Assembly: GCF_000812665.2 (NCBI RefSeq)
Contig: NZ_CP014327.1
Coordinates: 4,265,555 to 4,329,554, forward strand
Source: Falsihalocynthiibacter arcticus
GTDB taxonomy: Bacteria > Pseudomonadota > Alphaproteobacteria > Rhodobacterales > Rhodobacteraceae
Direction of reading: 5' to 3'
DNA length: 64,000 nt
Within the stretch, counting starts at the first letter, position 1; each line of letters begins with the position of its first letter. Both the position numbers and the translations under genes were made by a program. Shown piece by piece: positions 27,407-34,260 of this stretch. The notes beneath the pieces were generated by a model. It was not told where the DNA came from. It saw only the letters and a list, made by a program, of their open reading frames with translations, and made no database searches.

Positions 27407-27646
27407 TTACTCTGCTTCTTCAATCTTGCGAGCAAATTCCACCAAACTTAGACCAAGCGCATCACATAGCTGCCCGAGCGTTTCCAATTTTGGCTGGTGA
27501 CGGTTTGTTTCGAGCATAGAAACGTATCTAGCGCTCATCTGTCCACGTCAGGCCAACTCCTCTTGCGACAAGTTCTGAGCCTTTCTTTCCTTTTTCAGGG
27601 CCGCGGCAAAAGCTATCAAAAGGGGATCATTTCTTAAATGCGCCAT
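27407..27646 (-). pseudogene. XRE-family helix-turn-helix regulator with an internal stop
   Basis: ATG at 27646 starts MAHLRNDPLLIAFAAALKKE, then QNLSQEELA, a TGA at codon 33 (27548-27550), and RGQMSARYVSMLETNRHQPK, LETLGQLCDALGLSLVEF in the same frame, ending at 27407. The whole is a standard 79-residue Cro/CI-type HTH protein broken by one stop codon, which could be a CGA-to-TGA change. It lies just left of the IS66 insertion. Before that insertion it faced away from the small gene now at 30216. Confidence 0.8.
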
Positions 27647-27732
27647 GCAATGACCAATCGCGCAACTGAATGAGGTCGTCCACGAAGTACTCTATGAAAC
27701 TAGAGTGAAAAAATTAAGCAACAGAAGTGTGA

Positions 27733-27763
27733 GAAAGACCGTAAGCGCTGCTTTGGTCCCACC
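27733..27763. repeat. IS66 left end: 8-bp target duplication and terminal inverted repeat
   Basis: GAAAGACC at 27733-27740 is repeated exactly at 30206-30213. The left terminal repeat 27741-27763 begins GTAAGCGCTGCTTTGG and matches the right end (30183-30205, reverse complement GTAACCGTTGGTTTG) at about 18 of 23 positions. GTAA ends and 8-bp duplications are the hallmark of IS66 elements. The tnpC stop codon lies at the inner edge of this repeat. Confidence 0.92.
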
Positions 27764-29334
27764 TATGCGGCGTAGTTCCACGGTAGCAGCTGCTCGATGT
27801 GCTTCTGCTTATGTCCGTTGACTATGGCTGTGAGGACGCTGGTCAGGTAGCTGTGCGGTTCGATTTTGTTCAGTTTGCAGGTCTCGATCAGCGACGCGAG
27901 CATGGCCCAGTTTTGTGCGCCAGCGTCGTGACCCGCGAAGAGCGCGTTCTTTCTTTGCAGGGCGATGGGGCGGATTGTGCGTTCTACGGCGTTGCTGTCC
28001 ATCTCGATGCGACCGTCGGTCAGGAACAAGATCAGGCCATCCCAGTATTTGGCGATGTATTTGAGCGCTGCGCCAGTTGGAGATTTGGCAGAGACCTGCG
28101 TTCTTGTGTGATCCAGCCATATTTTGAAGGTCGCTACTTTTGGCGCAGATTTTTGCTGTCGCATCGCTAAGCGTTCCTCAGCGGATTGACCTCGGACTTG
28201 GCCTTCGATCCGGTAGAGGACTGCGATCTGTTTGAGACCCTCCTCGGCGATGGGGGCCACGTTATTATGGGTCAACTCATAGAGTTTGCGTCGTGCATGA
28301 GCCCAGCAATACGCCAGTTGGATCGGGGCATTGTCCCGCAAATTAAGCACGCGGTTGTATCCGGCATAACCGTCCACTTGCAGGATGCCACCAAAGCCCT
28401 GCAAAATCTCGGTTGCGTATTTGCCGGATCGTCCTGGCGCATAAGTAAAGGCCACCCCGGGTGCTTCTGGCCCATTCCAAGCGCGATCATCGCGGGCGAG
28501 CGCCCAGAAGTAACCTTTCTTGGTTCTACCTCGCCCAGGGTCGAGCACCGGCGCCGGCGTCTCATCCATAAACAGTTTTGTGGATCTCTTGAGGTGTGCC
28601 AGCAGAGCGTCATGGACAGGCTTCAGTTCATGCGCGGCTTTCCCAACCCAGAATGCCAGTGTTGATCGGTCGATATCAACGCCTTGCCGTGCATAGATTT
28701 GTGACTGACGATACAATGGCAGATGATCGGCATATTTGGACACAATCACACTGGCAATGGTGGCCTCAGTCGGCATGCCGCCTTCGATCAGGCGTGGTTT
28801 GGCAGGTGCTTGGACAATGCCTGCCTCGCAGTCACGGCAGGCATATTTGGGGCGGCGTGTGACAATGACGCGGAACTGCGCGGGCACGATGTCTAGGCGT
28901 TCGCTGACATCTTCACCTATGATGTGGCGCTCAGCGCCGCAGCCACAGATCGTGCTGTCGGGTGCAAAAACCTCTTCAACACGCGGCAGATGTTTTGGCA
29001 GCACACCACGCCCTTTGGGTGGCTTCGTCGCGCCTGCTGTCTTTGGCGGGTCAATCGCTACGTCCTCAGCATGGACGACAGCCATGGCTGTTTCGATGTC
29101 CTCCAACGCGAGGTGATATTGATCCGGATCGCCTTTCTCGGACTTCGCCCCGTAGAGCGCCCGCTTGAAGTCAGTCAACAGCTTCTCGAGGCGAATGATG
29201 CGGTCTTCCTTGCGTTGGATGATGCCGTCACGCTCGGTAAGGGTCGTATTCTGCGCACTGATATGGGCCTCGGCGGCCGCCAAAAGTGCTTTGAGCGCAT
29301 CGATATCGTCAGGAAGATCAGTGGCGGATGTCAT
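27763..29334 (-). CDS. tnpC: IS66 transposase TnpC
   Basis: 523 residues, full length. An N-terminal coiled-coil region (DALKALLAAAEAHISAQNTT, RKEDRIIRLEKLLTDFKRAL) is followed by a Zn-finger-like part (CGCGAERH, YACRDCEAG), the catalytic region (MDETPAPVLDPGRGRTKKGY, YCWAHARRKLYEL) and the C-terminal IS66 tail (SNAVERTIRPIALQRKNALF). It carries out transposition of the element. It is preceded by tnpB and tnpA in the same direction. Confidence 0.95.
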   Translation of the reverse strand: MTSATDLPDDIDALKALLAAAEAHISAQNTTLTERDGIIQRKEDRIIRLEKLLTDFKRALYGAKSEKGDPDQYHLALEDIETAMAVVHAEDVAIDPPKTAGATKPPKGRGVLPKHLPRVEEVFAPDSTICGCGAERHIIGEDVSERLDIVPAQFRVIVTRRPKYACRDCEAGIVQAPAKPRLIEGGMPTEATIASVIVSKYADHLPLYRQSQIYARQGVDIDRSTLAFWVGKAAHELKPVHDALLAHLKRSTKLFMDETPAPVLDPGRGRTKKGYFWALARDDRAWNGPEAPGVAFTYAPGRSGKYATEILQGFGGILQVDGYAGYNRVLNLRDNAPIQLAYCWAHARRKLYELTHNNVAPIAEEGLKQIAVLYRIEGQVRGQSAEERLAMRQQKSAPKVATFKIWLDHTRTQVSAKSPTGAALKYIAKYWDGLILFLTDGRIEMDSNAVERTIRPIALQRKNALFAGHDAGAQNWAMLASLIETCKLNKIEPHSYLTSVLTAIVNGHKQKHIEQLLPWNYAA

Positions 29335-29388
29335 GGGTGTTTGATACCAAAAACCGCACCAAACTACCCGCCTAAAGCACCACCCGAG

Positions 29389-29742
29389 TCATTCTGCCGC
29401 AGCCGGTGGGCGGGTCTCCAATGCAGTCACGCGACGCCAATCGAGCCCCGCAAACAGCGTCTCAAATTGAGCCGGATCAAGCCGCAAAACGCCATCCTTG
29501 ATGGCGGGCCATTTGAACGCATTCTGCTCAAGCCGCTTGTACGCCATGACCAGGCCGGTTCCGTCCCACCAGATCATCTTGAGGCGATCCGCCCGTTTAG
29601 CACGGAAGACATAGACCGCGCCATCAAAGGGCTTCTTGTGCAAATGGCTCTGCACCAGCGCGGCCAAACCGTCATGGCCTTTACGAAAGTCGACAGGTTT
29701 GGTCGCGACAAAGATCTGCACGCCATGCGACGGATGGATCAC
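29389..29742 (-). CDS. tnpB: IS66 accessory protein TnpB (Orf2)
   Basis: 117 residues, with the family pattern VFVATKPVDFRKGHDGLAAL-like start (here IFVATKPVDFRKGHDGLAAL), VYVFRAKRADRLKMIWWDGT and GLVMAYKRLEQNAFKWP. It is required for IS66 transposition. Its start overlaps the tnpA stop by 4 bp (29739-29742). Confidence 0.95.
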   Translation of the reverse strand: MIHPSHGVQIFVATKPVDFRKGHDGLAALVQSHLHKKPFDGAVYVFRAKRADRLKMIWWDGTGLVMAYKRLEQNAFKWPAIKDGVLRLDPAQFETLFAGLDWRRVTALETRPPAAAE

Positions 29743-30122
29743 AGCGCAGCCGCGATCTCAGCGATGCGGGCCGCAGGCGTATCGGCGGCCAAGCGGATCG
29801 TTACTCCACCTTTGAGCAACTCAACGCTGGTCAAAGTGATGGGTCGTGTTGGAAGCACTTCAAGCGCCTTAGGGTTTGCAATCTGCACGGGCACAAAATC
29901 CATCCCATCCAAGTTGGGTAAAACAAGTTTACCCGTCCGCGCCATACGTCGCCAATCTGAAACGCTGCTGGGTATCAAACCATATCGCTTGGCCACCCCA
30001 TTTACAGTCGCGCCCTCAATCAACGTTTCCGCAACAATCCGCGCCTTCAGTTCAAGAGGCCAGCGTCGCTTTCCGTCTGAACTGCGTGGAATCCTTGTGA
30101 GAAACTCATTCGTAGCTTCCAT
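29739..30122 (-). CDS. tnpA: IS66 accessory protein TnpA
   Basis: 127 residues. It has a helix-turn-helix of the transposase-accessory type (RRWPLELKARIVAETLIEGA, TVNGVAKRYGLIPSSVSDWR) and a C-terminal segment ending IRLAADTPAARIAEIAAAL, as usual for IS66 TnpA. It is the first gene of the element, 61 bp inside the right inverted repeat. Confidence 0.93.
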   Translation of the reverse strand: MEATNEFLTRIPRSSDGKRRWPLELKARIVAETLIEGATVNGVAKRYGLIPSSVSDWRRMARTGKLVLPNLDGMDFVPVQIANPKALEVLPTRPITLTSVELLKGGVTIRLAADTPAARIAEIAAAL

Positions 30123-30182
30123 AGAGAAACTCCCTCCAAATTTATGAAGGGACGGAATCGCATATTAACCACCCAAGGGGAA

Positions 30183-30213
30183 TGTGGGGTCAAACCAACG
30201 GTTACGAAAGACC
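30183..30213. repeat. IS66 right end: terminal inverted repeat and 8-bp target duplication
   Basis: Right terminal repeat 30183-30205 (ends GGTTAC) followed by GAAAGACC at 30206-30213, identical to the copy at 27733-27740. The small gene at 30216 starts 3 bp after the duplication. Confidence 0.92.
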
Positions 30214-30215
30214 AA

Positions 30216-30560
30216 ATGGAAGACAAGCAACAATTACTTGATAGCCAGTTAGATCAATTGGCCAATGAGCTGGAAGCACGCATTTTGGACAAGCTTTCAC
30301 GGAAGCGAAAACTACTTCCTCCTCAAGAATCAGTAAAAACTGCTTCCGAGAAAGCCAGAAAACCAAAAGGGCGGCCTCGCTCAAAATACCAAGTACTGTT
30401 GCACCTCAAGGTTTTGGGAGAGGACAAAGACTGGTTTATGGAAACGGCGCAATCTTACGAGGTCCTAAACGGGAAGCTATTTTCTCATTTACGAGCCCTT
30501 CACGAAAGGCACGAACGGACAGAAGAAGCGCTGATCCAAGCCTCAAGGGAGCTCGGCTAG
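30216..30560 (+). CDS. Small hydrophilic protein of unknown function
   Basis: 114 residues starting MEDKQQLLDSQLDQLANELE. It is highly charged, with two likely helical/coiled-coil parts (residues 1-30 and 85-114) separated by a basic linker (EKARKPKGRPRSKYQ). I recognise no family. The linker GRPRSKY could touch DNA, as in plasmid- or phage-type accessory proteins. The IS66 element ends 11 bp upstream, so the original promoter was removed. The reading frame also opens back into the IS (ATG at 30144), which would add 24 residues. Confidence 0.55.
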   Translation: MEDKQQLLDSQLDQLANELEARILDKLSRKRKLLPPQESVKTASEKARKPKGRPRSKYQVLLHLKVLGEDKDWFMETAQSYEVLNGKLFSHLRALHERHERTEEALIQASRELG

Positions 30561-30590
30561 GTCAGCATACACGCAAACCACAATACTGCC

Positions 30591-30641
30591 GCAGGCCCGA
30601 CGCGCCTTCGCTATTTGGGGGCTACGTCGCGTCGGGCCTGC
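30591..30641. repeat. 14-bp perfect inverted repeat
   Basis: GCAGGCCCGACGCG (30591-30604) pairs with CGCGTCGGGCCTGC (30628-30641) around a 23-base spacer. It lies between the small gene and gapR, whose ends face each other. GC content is higher than the surroundings. No T tract follows, so it is at best a bidirectional stabilising hairpin, and a protein-binding site is also possible. Confidence 0.6.
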
Positions 30642-30738
30642 TACCGCTCTTGTTTGCGGCAAGTTTGACGGCAATACTTTTAAGCTAGTTTAAGGTAGCA
30701 CTTGAAAGAGCAGCCTTCACTACTACGTGCAAACGCTT

Positions 30739-31041
30739 TTAAGTCATCCCCAAAGCTTCTTTGTACATCTCCATCACAGCTTCTTCTTCCGCCAAATCAT
30801 TCGCATCGCGCTTACGCAGGGCAATGATTTTACGAAGGACTTTGGTATCGTAGCCACGGCCCTTTGCTTCGGACATGACTTCTTTTTGCTGCTCTGCGAG
30901 GTCTTTCTTCTCGGCGTCCAAACGCTCTATCCGTTCAATAAATTGACGCAGCTCGTCGGCGGTCACGCGATAAGTTGCATCGCTGGAAAAATCGTTCATC
31001 AGAAAACCCTCGTCGGTTTGTTTTGCTTTTTGCTGCGCCAT
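30739..31041 (-). CDS. gapR: GapR (DUF2312), nucleoid-associated protein
   Basis: 100 residues. The DUF2312 core is RVTADELRQFIERIERLDAE then KKDLAEQQKEVMSEAKGRGY and DTKVLRKIIALRKRD. In alphaproteobacteria GapR binds overtwisted AT-rich DNA ahead of replication and transcription and assists topoisomerases. Length is close to the usual 80-100 residues. It is a core gene, marking the return to normal chromosome right of the island. Confidence 0.92.
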   Translation of the reverse strand: MAQQKAKQTDEGFLMNDFSSDATYRVTADELRQFIERIERLDAEKKDLAEQQKEVMSEAKGRGYDTKVLRKIIALRKRDANDLAEEEAVMEMYKEALGMT

Positions 31042-31131
31042 AGCTACTCAACACAATCCAGAGCCGCAAGGGGCTTGCTCTGAATGCCGACATCCTTTAG
31101 GCGGCAAAACACTTGTTCTTGGAGAAAACGA

Positions 31132-31347
31132 ATGGACATCCTGATTATCGCTGGCGCGGTGCTATCCTTGATCGGCCTGATTGGCTTGATTTATTGTATT
31201 GTTTCCGCGCTGCGCGCTCGCAAACAGGGCCTAAGCGATGAAGAGATGCGCGTGCGCTTGCGTGGTCTTGTCGCTTGGAATATGGGGGCCCTGTTTACGT
31301 CAATCCTCGGCCTTATGATGGTCGTAGCCGGAATTTTTTTAAGCTAA
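31132..31347 (+). CDS. Small inner-membrane protein
   Basis: 71 residues from the ATG at 31132, which has GGAG 8 bp upstream. Two hydrophobic segments (LIIAGAVLSLIGLIGLIYCI and ALFTSILGLMMVVAGIFL) flank a basic cytoplasmic loop (RARKQGLSDEEMRVRLRGL). It resembles small conserved rhodobacterial membrane proteins of unknown role. It is divergent from gapR. Confidence 0.75.
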   Translation: MDILIIAGAVLSLIGLIGLIYCIVSALRARKQGLSDEEMRVRLRGLVAWNMGALFTSILGLMMVVAGIFLS

Positions 31348-31356
31348 GTCAGCGCC

Positions 31357-31569
31357 TTAGACGGGAAGATTGTTGAAATAGTCTTCCGCGCTCTCGTCTT
31401 CCAGGGCGCGTTCAAAGGCTTCCAAATCCTCGGGAACTGGCAAACCAAGCGCGCGCATCTCAGACAGTTTTTCCCGCAAAGATTCTTGCAATATATGCAC
31501 ATCCTCTGGCGCTTTTTCAATTTCGTCCAACAAAAGCAGAATTGCCGTTTTTAAGGTCTCAAAAGCCAT
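31357..31569 (-). CDS. Small acidic protein of unknown function
   Basis: 70 residues from the ATG at 31569, which has GGAGGA immediately upstream and is preferred over the in-frame start at 31599. The protein is helical and acidic (LLLDEIEKAPEDVHILQESL, LEAFERALEDESAEDYFNNL). I do not recognise the family. It converges with the small membrane protein gene with a 9-bp gap. Confidence 0.65.
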   Translation of the reverse strand: MAFETLKTAILLLLDEIEKAPEDVHILQESLREKLSEMRALGLPVPEDLEAFERALEDESAEDYFNNLPV

Positions 31570-31652
31570 ATTTCCTCCATACTCAACGCGATTCGCCAAA
31601 ATAGCCCCACGTCAATGCTGTCAGTATACAGTGTTTTTGCGCTTCGGCCTTG

Positions 31653-31680
31653 AGATATATCAAAGTTTGCCTATATATCT
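31653..31680. promoter_or_regulatory. Candidate operator upstream of the YeeE/YedE pair
   Basis: AGATATAT (31653-31660) and ATATATCT (31673-31680) form a perfect 8-bp inverted repeat with a 12-base spacer, 41 bp before the first YeeE gene. AT-rich inverted repeats of this kind are bound by ArsR-type sulfur regulators (BigR/SqrR) in front of similar genes. No such regulator gene is in the window, so this is a proposal. Confidence 0.35.
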
Positions 31681-31720
31681 TTTCATCCCAGCGGGGAATC
31701 ACAGGAAAAGGTGTCGTGAA

Positions 31721-32140
31721 ATGGATCAAAGTTGGATTATGGGCCTCATTGGCGGGCTCATCATAGGGTGTGCTGGAGCAGTATATTTGTTGATGAACGG
31801 CCGCATTATGGGCGCAAGCGGTGTCATTGGTGGTCTCATTGATGGGTCAGGTCGCAACATGGAACGCGGCGCGTTTTTGGCAGGACTTTTCATCGTACCC
31901 GCGATTTTGGCCGCCACGGTTTACCCCTCCCAAACCAACGTTACCTCCAACCTGTTTATCGTAGCCGCCGCGGGCCTTTTGGTTGGAACTGGCACACGCA
32001 TCGCTAACGGATGCACATCGGGCCACGGCGTTTGCGGTATCTCGCGTCTTTCGTTGCGCGGCATCGTTGCAACCGTTTTTTATATCCTAGCGGGCGGCCT
32101 GACGGTCGTTCTGTTCCGTCACATCTTGGGAGTGATCTAA
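31721..32140 (+). CDS. YeeE/YedE-family membrane protein, first half
   Basis: 139 residues with four or so helices, including GLIGGLIIGCAGAVYLLMNG, LFIVAAAGLLVGTGTRIANG and CTSGHGVCGISRLSLRG. The last carries the conserved cysteine motif of the sulfur-compound (thiosulfate/sulfide-type) transporters of this family. The TAA overlaps the next start as TAATG. Two short proteins together equal one full-length YeeE transporter. Confidence 0.88.
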   Translation: MDQSWIMGLIGGLIIGCAGAVYLLMNGRIMGASGVIGGLIDGSGRNMERGAFLAGLFIVPAILAATVYPSQTNVTSNLFIVAAAGLLVGTGTRIANGCTSGHGVCGISRLSLRGIVATVFYILAGGLTVVLFRHILGVI

Positions 32141-32559
32141 TGCGCAACTTTTATGCTCTTCTCGCCGGAAGCCTGTTTGGCACAGGGTTGCTGATTTCTG
32201 GGATGACGGACACCCAGCGTGTTATTGGCTGGCTCGACGTTTTTGGATCATGGGATCCGACGCTCGCCTTCGTCATGGGCGGCGCTATCCTCCCTATGGC
32301 GGTGGCATGGGCTTATTCCAAAGGGCGCACGCCGAAATTAGGAGGCACATTCCCTGCACCACCTGAACCACGTCTTGGTCGCGGCCTTGTGGTTGGATCG
32401 GTTTTGTTTGGGGCCGGTTGGGGGTTGGCTGGTCTTTGTCCTGGTCCTGCGATTGCGTCCTTGAGCTTTGGCGGTGTGGGAGGCCTCACATTTGTTGCCT
32501 TCATGACGCTTGGAATGATTTTCGCGCCAAGGCTAAAATCTCGGCTAGAAACCGCCTAA
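32140..32559 (+). CDS. YeeE/YedE-family membrane protein, second half
   Basis: 139 residues, starting on the last base of the previous stop. Helices include NFYALLAGSLFGTGLLISGM and LFGAGWGLAGLCPGPAIASL, the latter with the second conserved cysteine motif of the family. Split YeeE pairs of this type are common beside DUF442 or sulfide-oxidation genes. The DUF442 gene follows 20 bp downstream. Confidence 0.88.
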   Translation: MRNFYALLAGSLFGTGLLISGMTDTQRVIGWLDVFGSWDPTLAFVMGGAILPMAVAWAYSKGRTPKLGGTFPAPPEPRLGRGLVVGSVLFGAGWGLAGLCPGPAIASLSFGGVGGLTFVAFMTLGMIFAPRLKSRLETA

Positions 32560-32579
32560 ATCGCGTGGTAAGAGGCGGT

Positions 32580-33005
32580 ATGGATATTAAAACGATTACA
32601 GATACCTATGCCGTTTCTGCCCAGATTGAGCCAAACGATGTTCAGGCTTTGGTGGATGCTGGTTTTACCACGGTCATTTGCAACCGACCGGATTCTGAAG
32701 TTCCACCAGCCCTACAGGCGGCGGAAATCAAGGCAGCAGTGGAAACTGCGGGGCTGAAATTTGTGATCAACCCCGTCGTCCACGGGCAATTGACCCAAGC
32801 TATCCTCGATATTCAGGCCCGTGAGATCGAAACCGCGACTGGCAAGTGTTTTGCATATTGCGCTTCGGGAAATCGCTCAACTGTCGTTTGGGCCTTGGGA
32901 AGTGCCGGAAAAATTTCCACGAGCCAAATCATTGCGGCAGGCGAGGCGGCAGGCTATCAGCTTGAAGCCATGCGCAACCAACTCGACCTTCTCGCCGAAA
33001 AATAA
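32580..33005 (+). CDS. TIGR01244-type sulfurtransferase/phosphatase (DUF442)
   Basis: 141 residues. The fold is of the dual-specificity-phosphatase type, with ICNRPDSEVPP near residue 32 and the active-site loop FAYCASGNRSTVVWALG holding the Cys-x5-Arg signature. Such domains occur alone or fused to persulfide dioxygenase (Blh) and take part in sulfide detoxification. The ATG at 32580 follows AAGAGGCGGT. Sharing a strand and close spacing with the YeeE pair supports a sulfur-handling operon. Confidence 0.85.
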   Translation: MDIKTITDTYAVSAQIEPNDVQALVDAGFTTVICNRPDSEVPPALQAAEIKAAVETAGLKFVINPVVHGQLTQAILDIQAREIETATGKCFAYCASGNRSTVVWALGSAGKISTSQIIAAGEAAGYQLEAMRNQLDLLAEK

Positions 33006-33012
33006 GACTTTC

Positions 33013-34167
33013 CTAGTCAATTTGAATTGGGCTCACGTCCATCTCGAAATCAAGGTCTGGCAAATCGTCCATCGGCGGCAAGTCACCCATGGATGGAAAA
33101 TCGTCCAATCCGTCGTCTGGCTCGTCCACTTCATCCGGTGGACTCATATCGGAAAAATCTTTTGGAACTCCGGTGTTCATTGGCAAAACGGCATCCGTCG
33201 CGGTGACAGGTATTGGCCCATCGACGGGTCCCATGGCCTCAAGCGGATTTCCATTCATTTGCGCCATCGAGGACTTTGACTGCGTTGTCTTGGCACCATC
33301 TACACCCGAAATTTTCACCGCGCGGAAACCGTTGGACTGGCCCAACGATCCCTGAGCGACGACGCTTCCATCGCTCCCTTTTACTTTAAGGGTGTTCACG
33401 GACATGCGTGGCAGCATAATTTCATACCCAACGACAAGATTGGGGACTTCGTCCAACGGCATGGTGAACGTATGCAGGGTCACGTCAATCTCCACCTCGG
33501 CTCCCATCACCCCTGCTTCGAGTTTTGTCGTCCATTTTTTGGAGGGACCGACATCCTCCGATGCTTTCATATCCACCCGCAAGCTCGGATAGGCGAGGAT
33601 CAAGGAAGCAGGCTTGGCTACCTTGCCCAACCCCACTGCAATCTCAAAACACGCATAATCGTCTTCTGGCAGAACGAGGGGCAGATGGCGCTGATTTTCG
33701 ATAACACGGGAATAGGAAAACCCAAGAAACCGCGGAAGTTCCTCCTTGCCCGCAAGCTGATGCACGAATTCGGCAAGAACGGCATCTAGAAATGGCTCTA
33801 CCAAGGACGCATCCGTACGGGTGGGGCGCCGCGCAATCGGCGGATTCGGTGAGACATCCCCTATTGTTTGAATCTCAATCAGACTCGCCAATAGAGCCGC
33901 ATCCGGAATCGCAATGCCGAGACGATCGTCCGTAGATTGTATGAGCATGTACAGGCGGTTGTCCTCAAGTTTACTGAGCAACATTTCGCGAGTGTGACTT
34001 TTCAGGGAAACATCCGACACGATCAACGGTAGGTCCAGCGCATGATCCGCCGCCTTTGGAAGAGCATTGCGCATCGCTTTGCAGGGCGTCATCAACGACA
34101 GGTCGGGGCTCTCCCCGACCCGCTCCATCAAACGTTTTAGTACTGATTGAACCGCGTCGGCAGTCAT
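33013..34167 (-). CDS. FliM/FliN-type SpoA-domain protein
   Basis: 384 residues from the ATG at 34167 (AAGGAAT just upstream). A TTG start at 34209 would add 14 residues. The part about 210-300 resembles the C-terminal SpoA domain of flagellar switch or type III secretion proteins (VEIDVTLHTFTMPLDEVPNL, VVAQGSLGQSNGFRAVKI). The C-terminal 70 residues are acidic and repeat DDLPDLD-like units. There are no other flagellar genes here. It converges with the DUF442 gene and follows the sensor kinase gene in the same direction. Confidence 0.65.
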   Translation of the reverse strand: MTADAVQSVLKRLMERVGESPDLSLMTPCKAMRNALPKAADHALDLPLIVSDVSLKSHTREMLLSKLEDNRLYMLIQSTDDRLGIAIPDAALLASLIEIQTIGDVSPNPPIARRPTRTDASLVEPFLDAVLAEFVHQLAGKEELPRFLGFSYSRVIENQRHLPLVLPEDDYACFEIAVGLGKVAKPASLILAYPSLRVDMKASEDVGPSKKWTTKLEAGVMGAEVEIDVTLHTFTMPLDEVPNLVVGYEIMLPRMSVNTLKVKGSDGSVVAQGSLGQSNGFRAVKISGVDGAKTTQSKSSMAQMNGNPLEAMGPVDGPIPVTATDAVLPMNTGVPKDFSDMSPPDEVDEPDDGLDDFPSMGDLPPMDDLPDLDFEMDVSPIQID

Positions 34168-34260
34168 ATTCCTTGAATTCCCAATGGCATACCCTCTGTT
34201 TTTGGGCAAACATGGTTGAGAATTCGTTACTAGTGGCCACGGCTTCGCAAAAATTAACCC

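Larger units (their letters stand above)
27741..30205 (-). mobile_element. Complete IS66-family insertion sequence
   Basis: 2,465 bp bounded by imperfect 23-bp inverted repeats and a perfect 8-bp target duplication (GAAAGACC). It carries the three genes of the family in order tnpA-tnpB-tnpC on the minus strand, all intact. Intact ends and identical duplications indicate a fairly recent insertion. It separated the broken XRE gene from the small gene now starting at 30216. Confidence 0.95.

Noticed and set aside
27189..27500. 103-residue plus-strand open frame right of the formylglycine-generating-enzyme fragment
   Set aside because: It overlaps the XRE remnant on the other strand, has no family resemblance and lies in decayed DNA.
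28924..30147. Long plus-strand open frame (407 codons) over the IS66 genes
   Set aside because: It is antisense to tnpC, tnpB and tnpA, all of which are intact and family-like.
30591..30641. attC-like integron recombination site
   Set aside because: The arms are long and symmetrical, but the GTTRRRY/RYYYAAC core sites are missing and no integrase is near.
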